Positions 53,775-61,427 of a stretch of 64,000 bases of DNA are shown here, in pieces. The stretch covers positions 372,177-436,176 of the forward strand of contig NZ_MQUQ01000010.1 of the NCBI RefSeq assembly GCF_001953865.1, in the 5' to 3' direction. Both the position numbers and the translations under genes were made by a program. The notes beneath the pieces are model-generated. The model made no database searches, was not told the origin of the DNA, and saw only the letters and a list, made by a program, of their open reading frames with translations. The stretch comes from Amycolatopsis coloradensis. Lineage in GTDB: Bacteria; Actinomycetota; Actinomycetes; Mycobacteriales; Pseudonocardiaceae. Positions within the stretch are counted from its first letter, which is position 1. Each line of letters begins with the position of its first letter.

Positions 53775-54799
53775 TGGCCGGAACCGCCGCCGAGGTCCAG
53801 CGCCTGACCGTGCTCGGCGCGGGCTCGTGGGGGACGGCGTTCGCCAAGGTGCTCGGCGATGCCGGCCGTGACGTGACCATGTGGGCCCGGCGGCCCGAGG
53901 TCGCGGCGGAGATCCGGGACCGGCATCGCAATTCATCCTATTTGCCCGATATCGAGCTGCCCGCGCGGATCACCGCGACGGCGGATCCGGCCGAGGCGCT
54001 CGACGGCGCGCAGGCCGTGGTCCTCGCGGTGCCGAGCCAGACCCTGCGGGCCAATCTGTCGGAGTGGTCCGGTCTGCTGCCGTCCGGGACGATCCTGGTG
54101 AGCCTCGCGAAGGGCGTCGAACTGGGCACGCTCAAGCGGATGAGCGAGGTCATCGCCGAGATCGCGCGGGTCGACGACGGCCGGATCGTGGTCGTTTCCG
54201 GGCCGAACCTGGCGAAGGAGATCGCGCTGGGGCAGCCGTCGGGCGCGGTGCTCGCGTGCACGGATCACGACAACGCCAAGGCGATCCAGCGGGCGAGTTT
54301 CAACCAGTACTTCCGGCCGTACACCAACACCGACGTCGTCGGCTGTGAACTGGGCGGCGCGTGCAAGAACGTCATCGCGCTGAGCTGCGGGATGGCTGCC
54401 GGGCTGGGACTCGGCACCAACACGATGGCGACGCTGATCACCCGCGGGCTGGCCGAGATGGCGCGGCTCGGCGCGAAACTCGGGGCCGACCCGCTGACCT
54501 TCGCCGGGCTCGCCGGTGTCGGCGACCTGGTGGCGACGTGTTCGTCGCCGTTGTCGCGCAACCGGACCTTCGGCGAGCGGCTGGGTCGTGGCGAGACCTT
54601 GCAGCAGGCGCTGGACGCCGGCGGCGGGCAGGTCGCCGAGGGCGTCAAATCGTGCACGTCGATCCGGGAACTCGCGCTGAGCCTCGGCGTCGACATGCCG
54701 ATCACCGACGCGATGCACCGCGTGTGCCACGAAGGGGTCGACCCGCGGCGGGCCGGAGCCGAGCTGCTCGGACGGTCGCAGAAGCACGAGTGGTCCTGA
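53774..54799 (+). CDS. gpsA: Glycerol-3-phosphate dehydrogenase [NAD(P)+]
   Basis: A 341-residue enzyme reducing dihydroxyacetone phosphate to glycerol-3-phosphate for phospholipid synthesis. The Rossmann motif is GAGSWGTAFA (15-24); conserved segments are VSGPNLAKEIA, GGACKNVIALS with the catalytic Lys, and LGLGTNTMATL. Length is as usual. Translationally coupled to plsC. Confidence 0.96.
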   Translation: MAGTAAEVQRLTVLGAGSWGTAFAKVLGDAGRDVTMWARRPEVAAEIRDRHRNSSYLPDIELPARITATADPAEALDGAQAVVLAVPSQTLRANLSEWSGLLPSGTILVSLAKGVELGTLKRMSEVIAEIARVDDGRIVVVSGPNLAKEIALGQPSGAVLACTDHDNAKAIQRASFNQYFRPYTNTDVVGCELGGACKNVIALSCGMAAGLGLGTNTMATLITRGLAEMARLGAKLGADPLTFAGLAGVGDLVATCSSPLSRNRTFGERLGRGETLQQALDAGGGQVAEGVKSCTSIRELALSLGVDMPITDAMHRVCHEGVDPRRAGAELLGRSQKHEWS

Positions 54800-54949
54800 G
54801 AACGCAAGGAAGACCGCAGTAATGCGACAGACCCGGGCGGATTCGTGCTGCCAGCATGGTCGGTAGATGCGGAACTCACGGTCCACGGGGTGAGATCGGT
54901 TGACCGCCGGGCTCCGCACTGGTTCGCTGAGGGCATGTTCGCACGTGGG

Positions 54950-55018
54950 ATGACTGTGTCGCGGGGCCTCTCGGGTCTTGGCGCTGTCGCGTGTGCGTCG
55001 TGTCGCTGTTGTCGGTGA
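54950..55018 (+). CDS. 22-aa Cys-rich leader peptide (putative cysteine attenuator)
   Basis: A 22-codon frame, MTVSRGLSGLGAVACASCRC then CR and stop. Four of its last eight residues are Cys (15, 18, 20, 21). It lies 51 bases upstream of the cysteine dioxygenase gene. Cys-rich short ORFs upstream of sulfur-metabolism genes act as cysteine-responsive attenuators in mycobacteria: with scarce Cys-tRNA the ribosome stalls and the downstream RNA refolds. Here low cysteine would alter expression of a cysteine-degrading enzyme. The start has only a weak GTGGG upstream; a candidate -35 (TTGACC, 54900-54905) lies 45 bases before it. Confidence 0.75.
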   Translation: MTVSRGLSGLGAVACASCRCCR

Positions 55019-55069
55019 ACCCCGCCCCGGCCCAGCTCGACACCATCTTCTTTCTGCGAGGACTCCTTC

Positions 55070-55549
55070 ATGTTCGCCGTCCCGGACAACACGCTCGTCA
55101 TTCCCGAAAACCCCGCCCTGCGCCACCCGGTGCGCGTCGCGATCGAGTTCGCGGCGGACCGTGACCGCTGGCGGCACCTGCTGCGCTACGACCCCGGGGA
55201 ACGGTTCTCCGCGCTCGTCGACAGCGACGAACTGCAGGAAGTTTGGCTGATGAGCTGGCTGCCCGGCCAGCACACCGACCTGCACGACCACGAATTCGCC
55301 GCGGGCGCGTTCACCGTCGTCAGCGGGCAGTTGAGCGAGACCGTCGCCCGGCGCGCGTCCGACGGGCGGGCGGTGACGGAACTGCATTCGCTGTCGGCGG
55401 GCCAGTCGCGCGTCTTCGGTCCCGGCTACATCCACGAAGTGCGCAACGAGGGCCCGGACCCCGCCGTCAGCGTGCACGTCTACCGGCACCAGTCCCGCGT
55501 CATGCGCCCATACCACCTGGACCCCATCTCGGGCCCGATCCGGGACTAG
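55070..55549 (+). CDS. Cysteine dioxygenase family protein
   Basis: A 159-residue cupin enzyme that oxidises cysteine (or a close thiol) to the sulfinate. Iron-binding His residues fit HDHEF (His72, His74) and YIHEV (His122). The RYDPGERFSALV stretch and the tail VHVYRHQSRVMRPY are typical of bacterial CDO. ATG at 55070 follows GAGGAC. Preceded by the Cys-rich leader ORF, which supports cysteine as the substrate or signal. Closed by the palindrome 55562-55627. Confidence 0.9.
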   Translation: MFAVPDNTLVIPENPALRHPVRVAIEFAADRDRWRHLLRYDPGERFSALVDSDELQEVWLMSWLPGQHTDLHDHEFAAGAFTVVSGQLSETVARRASDGRAVTELHSLSAGQSRVFGPGYIHEVRNEGPDPAVSVHVYRHQSRVMRPYHLDPISGPIRD

Positions 55550-55561
55550 CCCCCTCATCCT

Positions 55562-55627
55562 CCGCAATTCGTCCTCTAGTTGCGGTCCTTGCGTGTGCAA
55601 CTACCGCAACTAGAGGACGAATTGCGG
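55562..55627. terminator. Palindrome with 24-bp arms between CDO and asparaginase genes
   Basis: Arms 55562-55585 and 55604-55627 (core CGCAATTCGTCCTCTAGTTG) are perfect and extend by one more pair; loop of about 16 bases. Convergent junction. Yet another sequence family. Confidence 0.8.
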
Positions 55628-55638
55628 AAGGTGGGGCG

Positions 55639-56655
55639 CTAGGTGAGGTCGCCGCGCAGGCGGAATTCGGCTTCGACGCGGTCTCGCGAAGCACCGGTGG
55701 CGAGCAGGGTGTGCAGCAGGAGCCGGGATTTGCGCGGATCCAGCCAGCCCGCCATGGTCGCGCCCATCGCGATCAGGTCCGACTCCGAACCGCGGAAGCC
55801 ATAGGTACCGCGGAACGTCGGCCCGGCGCCGGTGCGGCTGGCGACCACGATCGGCACCTCCGGCAGCACCCGCTCGATCACGTCGGCGGACCCGGCCGAA
55901 ACGTGCCCGGCGCCGTTCGCGGCGAGCACCACCCCCTTGACCCCGGCCTTGACCAGCGTCTCCAGCAGTTCGCCGGTGTCCTCGACGCCGCTTTCGACGA
56001 TCGGCACCAGTCCGGAGAAGTCCGCGTTCTCGAGTGACAACGCCGGCGGGCGCTCCGCGACCGGGTGGAAGTAGTGCACCGCGCCCTCGGCGAGCAGCCC
56101 GAGCGGCCCGGCGGGGTCGGAAGAGAACGCCTCGACGTGGCTCGAATGCGTCTTCCGGACCCAGCGGGCCAGGTGGACGTCGTCGTTGAACGCGACCAGC
56201 GAGCCGCGGCCCCGGCTGCGGGGTTCGGCGGCGACGGTCAGCGCCGCGAGCAGGTTCCCCGCGCCGTCGGCGCTGGGCAGACCGGGGTTGCGCATCGCGC
56301 CGGTGATCACGATCGGCGCCTCGGAAGTCCACGTCAGCTCGAAGAAGTACGCGGTCTCTTCGAGCGTGTCCGTGCCCTGGACCACGACGACGCCTTCCGC
56401 GCCTTCGCCGACGGCTCGCGTGGCCCAGTCACGGGTCTTGATCAGCGTCGCGAAGTCCATCGACGCACTGGAAATCGCCGCGAGCGTCTCCGCGCGGACG
56501 TCCATCGCCAGGTTTTCGCCGAGGTCGCCGAGCAGATCGGCCGCGGTGAGCCGGGGGACCGCGTGGTCTTCGCCGTCACCGGGGACCATGGAAATGGTGC
56601 CGCCCAGGGCGGCGACGGCGACCAGCGGCCGCCTGTTCTCTGGGGAGACGCTCAT
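55639..56655 (-). CDS. L-asparaginase
   Basis: A 338-residue enzyme hydrolysing asparagine to aspartate and ammonia. The two catalytic-Thr motifs are ALGGTISM (near 17-24) and VVQGTDTLEET (near 90). No signal peptide, so cytosolic. ATG at 56655, with no strong ribosome binding site. Length is that of bacterial type enzymes. Glutaminase side activity cannot be judged. Confidence 0.92.
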   Translation of the reverse strand: MSVSPENRRPLVAVAALGGTISMVPGDGEDHAVPRLTAADLLGDLGENLAMDVRAETLAAISSASMDFATLIKTRDWATRAVGEGAEGVVVVQGTDTLEETAYFFELTWTSEAPIVITGAMRNPGLPSADGAGNLLAALTVAAEPRSRGRGSLVAFNDDVHLARWVRKTHSSHVEAFSSDPAGPLGLLAEGAVHYFHPVAERPPALSLENADFSGLVPIVESGVEDTGELLETLVKAGVKGVVLAANGAGHVSAGSADVIERVLPEVPIVVASRTGAGPTFRGTYGFRGSESDLIAMGATMAGWLDPRKSRLLLHTLLATGASRDRVEAEFRLRGDLT

Positions 56656-56774
56656 GAGGGCATTCTTCCAAAGTCTCGTGAGGGGTAAGTGTCGTTCTGG
56701 TGGACCGGTATTCGCCTGTTCACTGCTCGGCTGTGCCGGGTGGTTCGATCAAGCTCCAAGACCGGGCGACCTCG

Positions 56775-56823
56775 TGACGATGGGGGAATCGGGACACTGA
56801 GCGTCCCGGTTCCCGCATCGTCA
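56775..56823. terminator. Hairpin of the GAATC-GGGAC family
   Basis: Arms of 21 bases (56775-56795 and 56803-56823) with two mismatches and a 7-base loop ACTGAGC. It lies downstream of the methyltransferase gene (read leftwards). Core related to 14152-14190 and 60624-60669. Confidence 0.65.
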
Positions 56824-56878
56824 GCCTTCGGGCCGGTCCGGCGTAGGTATGCGAATACCTGGACCGAACGGCCAGTTT

Positions 56879-56941
56879 CGCGTGACTGAAGGGACGGCAC
56901 GTGTGATCCGATGGACGGTACGCGTGATTGGATGGACGACA
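56879..56941. repeat. Three tandem 21-bp units
   Basis: Three successive 21-base units with the pattern CGyGTGAyynrAkGGACGrya (56879-56899, 56900-56920, 56921-56941), followed by a partial fourth. They lie in the 337-base gap 56656-56992, which otherwise contains only the hairpin 56775-56823 and no gene I can support. Confidence 0.65.
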
Positions 56942-56992
56942 CGCGCGCACCGGCATCAAGACACGGTCGGCCCTGACGCGAGAGCCGAACGA

Positions 56993-57817
56993 TCAGGGGC
57001 GTTTGGACGCTTCTATGGTGAAACTCGCGGCCAGCCGCTGCGGATCCTTCGCCAGCCGCCATTCCTCCGTCGCGGTGTCCAGGCTCATGAAGCCGGGCAG
57101 CGCGTTCCACGGCACACTGTCGTGCTCCACCAGCTTCGTCAGTGTCAGCCCCGCGTCGAGCAGAGCCGTGACGATCTCGCCCAGCCCGTGGTTCCACTCG
57201 TGCGTCCGGTTCTGCTCGAACGACACGTCGGTGTCCACATAGGTCCCCGGCTCTTCGAACACCAGCGGTTCGGACTGCTCGAAGTACGGGTAGCGCGGGG
57301 TGATCACCGGCTGCGTCTCGTCGAGGGTCCCCAGCATCGGGTGCATGTCACGGATGAACAGCCGCCCGCCCGGTTTCAGCAACGAGCCGACGACCTGCCC
57401 CCAGCGGGCGATGTCGGGGAGCCAGCAGATCGCGCCGATCCCGGTGTAGACGAGGTCGAACTCCCCGGCGCCCAGCACGTCGGCGGCACTGTACACATCG
57501 GACTCGTGGTAGTCGATCTCCGCGCCAGTCTCGGCGGCCAGCTGTCGCGCGATCTTCAGCGCCGGTGCGGAAAAGTCGAGTCCGGTCATCCGCGCGCCGA
57601 GACGGGACAGGGAAAGCGTGTCCGTGCCGATGTGACATTGCAGGTGGACGCCGCGCGCGCCGGAGACGTCGCCGAGCAGCGGCCGGTCGAAGGTGACCAC
57701 CCCGCTGAGATGGGCGGGGTCCTTCACGAACCGTTCGTACCCGTAGTCCGCCGAGGCGGCGTGCGCCGGAGCACGTTCGTCCCAGTTCGCGCGATTGAGG
57801 GTGAGGTACTCGTTCAC
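56993..57817 (-). CDS. SAM-dependent class I methyltransferase
   Basis: A 274-residue soluble methyltransferase of the UbiE/Methyltransf_11-25 type. The SAM site is VHLQCHIGTDTLSL, where the usual Gly-rich loop is CHIGTD, then GLDFSAPAL with the acidic ribose contact. FDLVYTGIGAICWLPD is motif IV. Substrate unknown. GTG start at 57817 overlaps the stop of the VOC gene upstream, so the two are an operon. Confidence 0.88.
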   Translation of the reverse strand: MNEYLTLNRANWDERAPAHAASADYGYERFVKDPAHLSGVVTFDRPLLGDVSGARGVHLQCHIGTDTLSLSRLGARMTGLDFSAPALKIARQLAAETGAEIDYHESDVYSAADVLGAGEFDLVYTGIGAICWLPDIARWGQVVGSLLKPGGRLFIRDMHPMLGTLDETQPVITPRYPYFEQSEPLVFEEPGTYVDTDVSFEQNRTHEWNHGLGEIVTALLDAGLTLTKLVEHDSVPWNALPGFMSLDTATEEWRLAKDPQRLAASFTIEASKRP

Positions 57818-58194
57818 TCGGCCGCGGCCATTTCGGCGGCGCTGCGCAGCACGCAGAATTCGTTGCCTTCGGGGTCGCCGAGGACGGCCCAGCCGCTGCC
57901 GTCCGCGTTGCGCCGGTCGTGCTGCATGGTCGCTCCCAGCGCCAGCAGGCGTTCCACCTCTTCCTCGCGCGGGATGTCGGGCTCCATGCACAGGTGGATC
58001 CGGTTCTTCACCGTCTTGGGTTCGGGAACCTGTCCGAAGTACAGCGTGACACCGTTGTCCATCACGATGGTCACTTCGGGGTCGCCTGGCGCGTCGTCGT
58101 CGGCCATCGGCTTGCCGACGACGCCACTCCAGAACCGGCCCAGTTCGTAGGCGTCGGCGCAGTCGAAGAAGAAATTCTGTACGACAGAGGTCAT
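57814..58194 (-). CDS. VOC-family (glyoxalase-like) protein
   Basis: A 126-residue protein of the vicinal-oxygen-chelate fold: FFFDCADAYELGRFWSGVVG starts the first beta-alpha-beta unit, RIHLCMEP the second, and VLGDPEGNEFCVL ends the fold. Members bind drugs, metals or small metabolites; no substrate can be named. Followed by the methyltransferase (GTGA overlap). Confidence 0.88.
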   Translation of the reverse strand: MTSVVQNFFFDCADAYELGRFWSGVVGKPMADDDAPGDPEVTIVMDNGVTLYFGQVPEPKTVKNRIHLCMEPDIPREEEVERLLALGATMQHDRRNADGSGWAVLGDPEGNEFCVLRSAAEMAAAE

Positions 58195-58382
58195 GACGCC
58201 TCAGTTTGCCCGAGGCCGCGAAACCCGGCCAGCGGTTTTCTCCGGTCCGGTAAGTCTGCCTGGAACGATGCGGGAGCGAGCCCGCGGTGCCGACCTGTGA
58301 CCTTCGTGGCGGAAGCTGTCGGCTTCCTGTCGTAAGCGCTCCCGCCTCGCCCTCGCGCGCGCGTTCACGGAGGATGGACGTC

Positions 58383-59081
58383 GTGCACACCGAGAACCCC
58401 GTCCGCCTGCTCGTGGTGGACGACGAGCCGCATATCGCCGACCTGGTGGCCACCGTCGCCCGCTACGAGGGCTGGCAGGCCGTCACCGCCGGATCGGGGG
58501 AGGCCGCGCTCGCCAGGGCCGCCGAGTTCGGGCCCGACATCGTCGTGCTCGACCTGATGCTGCCCGGGATCGACGGGTTCACCGTGCTGGACAGGCTTCG
58601 CGAGTCCGGGACGGCGGTGCCCGTCGTCTTCCTCACCGCCAAGGACGCGACAGCCGACCGCGTCGCCGGGCTCACCCGCGGCGGTGACGACTACCTCGTC
58701 AAGCCGTTCTCCGTCGAGGAACTGATGGCGCGGTTGCGCGCCGTCCTCCGGCGAAGCAGCAATCAGTCCAAGCCCGCCGCGCTGCTGCGGGTCGGTGGTC
58801 TGACCATGAACGAGGACACCCGCGAGGTCGCCCGCGACGGCCACGTCGCCGAGCTGACGCCGACCGAGTACGAACTGCTGCGTTACCTCATGCGGCGTTC
58901 GCCCTCGGTGCTGACCAAGGCACAGATCCTCGACCACGTCTGGGAATACGACTTCGGCGGCCGGTCCAATGTGGTCGAACTCGTCATCTCGCATCTGCGC
59001 CGCAAACTCGACGCCGGCCACGAGCCGCTGATCCACACCGTGCGCGGTGTCGGCTACGTCGTCCGGCAGGCGGCGAGATGA
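58383..59081 (+). CDS. OmpR-family response regulator
   Basis: A 232-residue regulator with receiver (VVDDE, phospho-Asp 57 in VVLDLMLPGIDGF, LVKPF) and winged-helix output domain (ELTPTEYELLRYL, VRGVGYVVR). I start at GTG 58383, where GGAGG is nine bases upstream; the ATG at 58374 directly abuts GGAGG and is less likely. Coupled to the kinase by an ATGA overlap. Close to the TcrA/MprA type of actinobacterial regulators. Confidence 0.93.
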   Translation: MHTENPVRLLVVDDEPHIADLVATVARYEGWQAVTAGSGEAALARAAEFGPDIVVLDLMLPGIDGFTVLDRLRESGTAVPVVFLTAKDATADRVAGLTRGGDDYLVKPFSVEELMARLRAVLRRSSNQSKPAALLRVGGLTMNEDTREVARDGHVAELTPTEYELLRYLMRRSPSVLTKAQILDHVWEYDFGGRSNVVELVISHLRRKLDAGHEPLIHTVRGVGYVVRQAAR

Positions 59082-60514
59082 AGATGCTGCGCCGGTGGTA
59101 CGACGCCTGGCGCCGATCGAGGCTCGGCACCCGGCTGGCGCTCGGGCTCGGCGTGCTGGCGCTGGTCGTGTTCGCCGTCGTCGGCACCGTGATGGTCGGC
59201 ATCATGAAGGGCTACCTGAACGACCGGCTCGACGAACAGCTCGCCAAGACCCAGATCAGCCAGGTGCCGTCGCTGCGCACCACGCACGGCGGGAAACCGC
59301 AGCAGGCCTACGGCTGGTTCTCGGCGGTCTTCTCGGTGCGCAACGGCGACGCGCTTCCGCAGGTGGGTGGTTCTCTTCCGCCGGACACGAAGGCGCTCGA
59401 AAAGGTCGCGGAGGACGCGACGCAGACCGAAGTGCTGCGCACGGTTTATATCGAGGACAAGGGCACGTACCGCGTCCGGGCGTGCCCGATCGAGCCGAGC
59501 CGGAACATCGTGCTGGTCAGCGCCGCGCCGCAGGCGGATCTGGACCGGACGGTGAGCCAGCTGGTGATGGTCGAGGTCGTCGCGTTCCTGCTGGCGTTGG
59601 CGGTACTGGTGATCGCGGGACGGCTGGTGCTGCGGCGCGGGCTGCGGCCGCTGAGCGACATGGCCGGGACGGCGCACGACATCGCGTCACACGACCTGAC
59701 CACGAACGCCGATCTCCCGGTACGCGCGCGGGCCAACGGCGGCGGCGCCGAGGTCGAGGAACTGCGGACGGCGTTCAACCTGATGCTGGCGCACCTCGAT
59801 TCGTCGCTGGTCGCGCGCCGGGAAGCGAACGAACGGCTGCGGCGGTTCATCGCCGACGCCTCCCACGAGCTGCGCACTCCGCTGACGTCGATCCGGGGCT
59901 ACGCCGAGCTTTTCCGCTACGCGGCGGCGAACGAACCCGCCGAACGCGAGTCGCATCTGTCGAAGATCCGTGAAGAGACCCAACGGATGAGTGTGCTCGT
60001 CGACGACCTCCTGCTCCTCGCGCGCCTCGACGCACCGGAGACCGAAGCGCCGCTACGGCTGGTCGACGTCGACCTCGCCGAGCTGATCACCGACGCGGGA
60101 GAAGCCTTCGCCGCCGGCCGCCCGGACCATCCGCTGACCATCGAACCGCTACCGGAAGGTGTTGTCCTGCAAGCGGATCCGGTGCGCCTGCGGCAGGTGC
60201 TGGACAACCTGCTCGCCAACGCGGCGGTGCACACGCCGCCCGGTACGGCGGTCACGCTTTCGGCTTCGGTCTCGGGTCCGGATGTCCTCTTGCGGGTGAG
60301 TGACGCCGGGCCGGGGATCCCGCCGGAGGCACGGGAGCGGATCTTCGACCGGTTCTACCGGGTCGACACCGCCCGCACGCGCGGCAACGGCGGGACCGGG
60401 CTCGGGCTTTCGGTGGTGCTCTCGCTGGTCTCCGCGCACGGCGGCACGATCGAGGTCGCGAGTGTGCCGGGGGCTACGACCTTCACCGTGCGGCTGCCAC
60501 TGCGACGCCCTTAG
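59078..60514 (+). CDS. Sensor histidine kinase
   Basis: A 478-residue kinase: helix 1 (about 20-44), external sensor (45-160), helix 2 (about 164-184), HAMP linker (to about 245), dimerisation helix with ADASHELRTPLTSI (phospho-His 263), and ATPase domain with NLLANAAVH, DAGPGI and GTGLGLSV. Partner of the regulator in front. Signal unknown. Ends at a hairpin facing the PPOX gene. Confidence 0.93.
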   Translation: MKMLRRWYDAWRRSRLGTRLALGLGVLALVVFAVVGTVMVGIMKGYLNDRLDEQLAKTQISQVPSLRTTHGGKPQQAYGWFSAVFSVRNGDALPQVGGSLPPDTKALEKVAEDATQTEVLRTVYIEDKGTYRVRACPIEPSRNIVLVSAAPQADLDRTVSQLVMVEVVAFLLALAVLVIAGRLVLRRGLRPLSDMAGTAHDIASHDLTTNADLPVRARANGGGAEVEELRTAFNLMLAHLDSSLVARREANERLRRFIADASHELRTPLTSIRGYAELFRYAAANEPAERESHLSKIREETQRMSVLVDDLLLLARLDAPETEAPLRLVDVDLAELITDAGEAFAAGRPDHPLTIEPLPEGVVLQADPVRLRQVLDNLLANAAVHTPPGTAVTLSASVSGPDVLLRVSDAGPGIPPEARERIFDRFYRVDTARTRGNGGTGLGLSVVLSLVSAHGGTIEVASVPGATTFTVRLPLRRP

Positions 60515-60623
60515 CCCTCATCGCCCGCGCCTGACGCAGGGCACCGGCGAAGTCGAGATCTTGCAGGTCAAGCAGCTATTCGTCGCTCCAGCGTCACGGG
60601 GACATATCGGTTGCGGAGCCCCT

Positions 60624-60669
60624 GAGCGGGGAGGATTTCGGACGTTCAGCGTCCGGAATCTCCCCGCTC
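60624..60669. terminator. Hairpin of the GGATTTCGGAC family
   Basis: Arms 60624-60643 and 60651-60669 (GAGCGGGGAG and CTCCCCGCTC ends) pair with one mismatch and one bulged base; loop GTTCAGC. Convergent junction between kinase and PPOX genes. Confidence 0.65.
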
Positions 60670-60682
60670 GACCCCTGACGCC

Positions 60683-61336
60683 CTACCCGGCCCGCCCCTG
60701 CACGTGGTCCGGCACGACCCACTCCGAAACCAGGTCCGCCGAAGGCTCCGGCTCCCCGAACACGGTCCGCACCGGCAGCACCCCCGCCCAAGAGACATCG
60801 GCCGCGACCTCGTCCTCGGGATCGTCGGGTCCCTCGCCGCGCATCTTCACCGACGCCTCGGTGAGGTCCAGCTCCAGCACCGAAACCGACGCGAGCTCCT
60901 TCGCGTTGACGTCGCGCGCGTGCTCCCACGAGCCGGGCGCGAGGTGGTCGGTCAGCACGCGCAGGCCGTGCATCTTCCGCTCGCGGTCGGTGACCATGGC
61001 CGCCTTGCCCAGGATCACCGCGCTGCGGTAGTTCATCGAATGGTTGTTGACCGAGCGCGCGTAGACGATGCCGTCGAGCAGGGTCACCGTGACGCAGACC
61101 TCGACGCCGTCGGAGTCGCGCATACTTTTCGCCCCGGTGGATCCGTGCAGGTAGAGCGTGTTCCCGTCACGGCCGTAGCCGGTCGGGATGACGAGTGGGA
61201 AGCCGTCGCGCACGACGCCGAGATGGCAGATCAGGCCTTCGTCGAGCACCGCGTACAGCGCCGAGCGGTCGGTGAGCGCGCGGTTCTTCTTGCGGCCGAG
61301 GGTGGTCCGGTCGGTGGGAGAGAGCGGGGTGGACAT
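60683..61336 (-). CDS. Pyridoxamine 5'-phosphate oxidase-like (PPOX/FMN-binding) protein
   Basis: A 217-residue split-barrel flavin/F420-binding protein. Family segments are DEGLICHLGVVRDGFPLVIP near residue 32 and NTLYLHGSTGAKSMR near 60. Such proteins bind FMN, heme or F420 and detoxify or reduce small compounds. ATG at 61336 chosen; a GTG at 61354 would add six residues. Divergent from a MocR/PdxR-type regulator, a common pairing in which the regulator controls its neighbour. Confidence 0.88.
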   Translation of the reverse strand: MSTPLSPTDRTTLGRKKNRALTDRSALYAVLDEGLICHLGVVRDGFPLVIPTGYGRDGNTLYLHGSTGAKSMRDSDGVEVCVTVTLLDGIVYARSVNNHSMNYRSAVILGKAAMVTDRERKMHGLRVLTDHLAPGSWEHARDVNAKELASVSVLELDLTEASVKMRGEGPDDPEDEVAADVSWAGVLPVRTVFGEPEPSADLVSEWVVPDHVQGRAG

Positions 61337-61354
61337 GCGAGCAGTCTCACCCAC

Positions 61355-61405
61355 GAGAGTGGCCTGTAATAACGGCCAATTCTCCTATACTTGAGAAGGC
61401 CACTT
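61355..61405. promoter_or_regulatory. Operator/promoter between PPOX and MocR genes
   Basis: Contains AGTGGCC/GGCCACT arms (61358 and about 61398), TTCTC/GAGAA arms around 61380-61397, and a TATACT -10 box (61386-61391) for the MocR gene. Repeated half-sites of this kind are typical for MocR-type regulators that bind direct or inverted sites in the divergent region. Confidence 0.55.
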
Positions 61406-61427
61406 TTTCGGAAGCGCGGAGTACAGC

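Noticed and set aside
54978..55250. Alternative 90-codon gene overlapping the cysteine dioxygenase start
   Set aside because: Out-of-frame, Arg/Pro-rich and lacking a ribosome binding site, whereas the CDO frame is family-like and has one.
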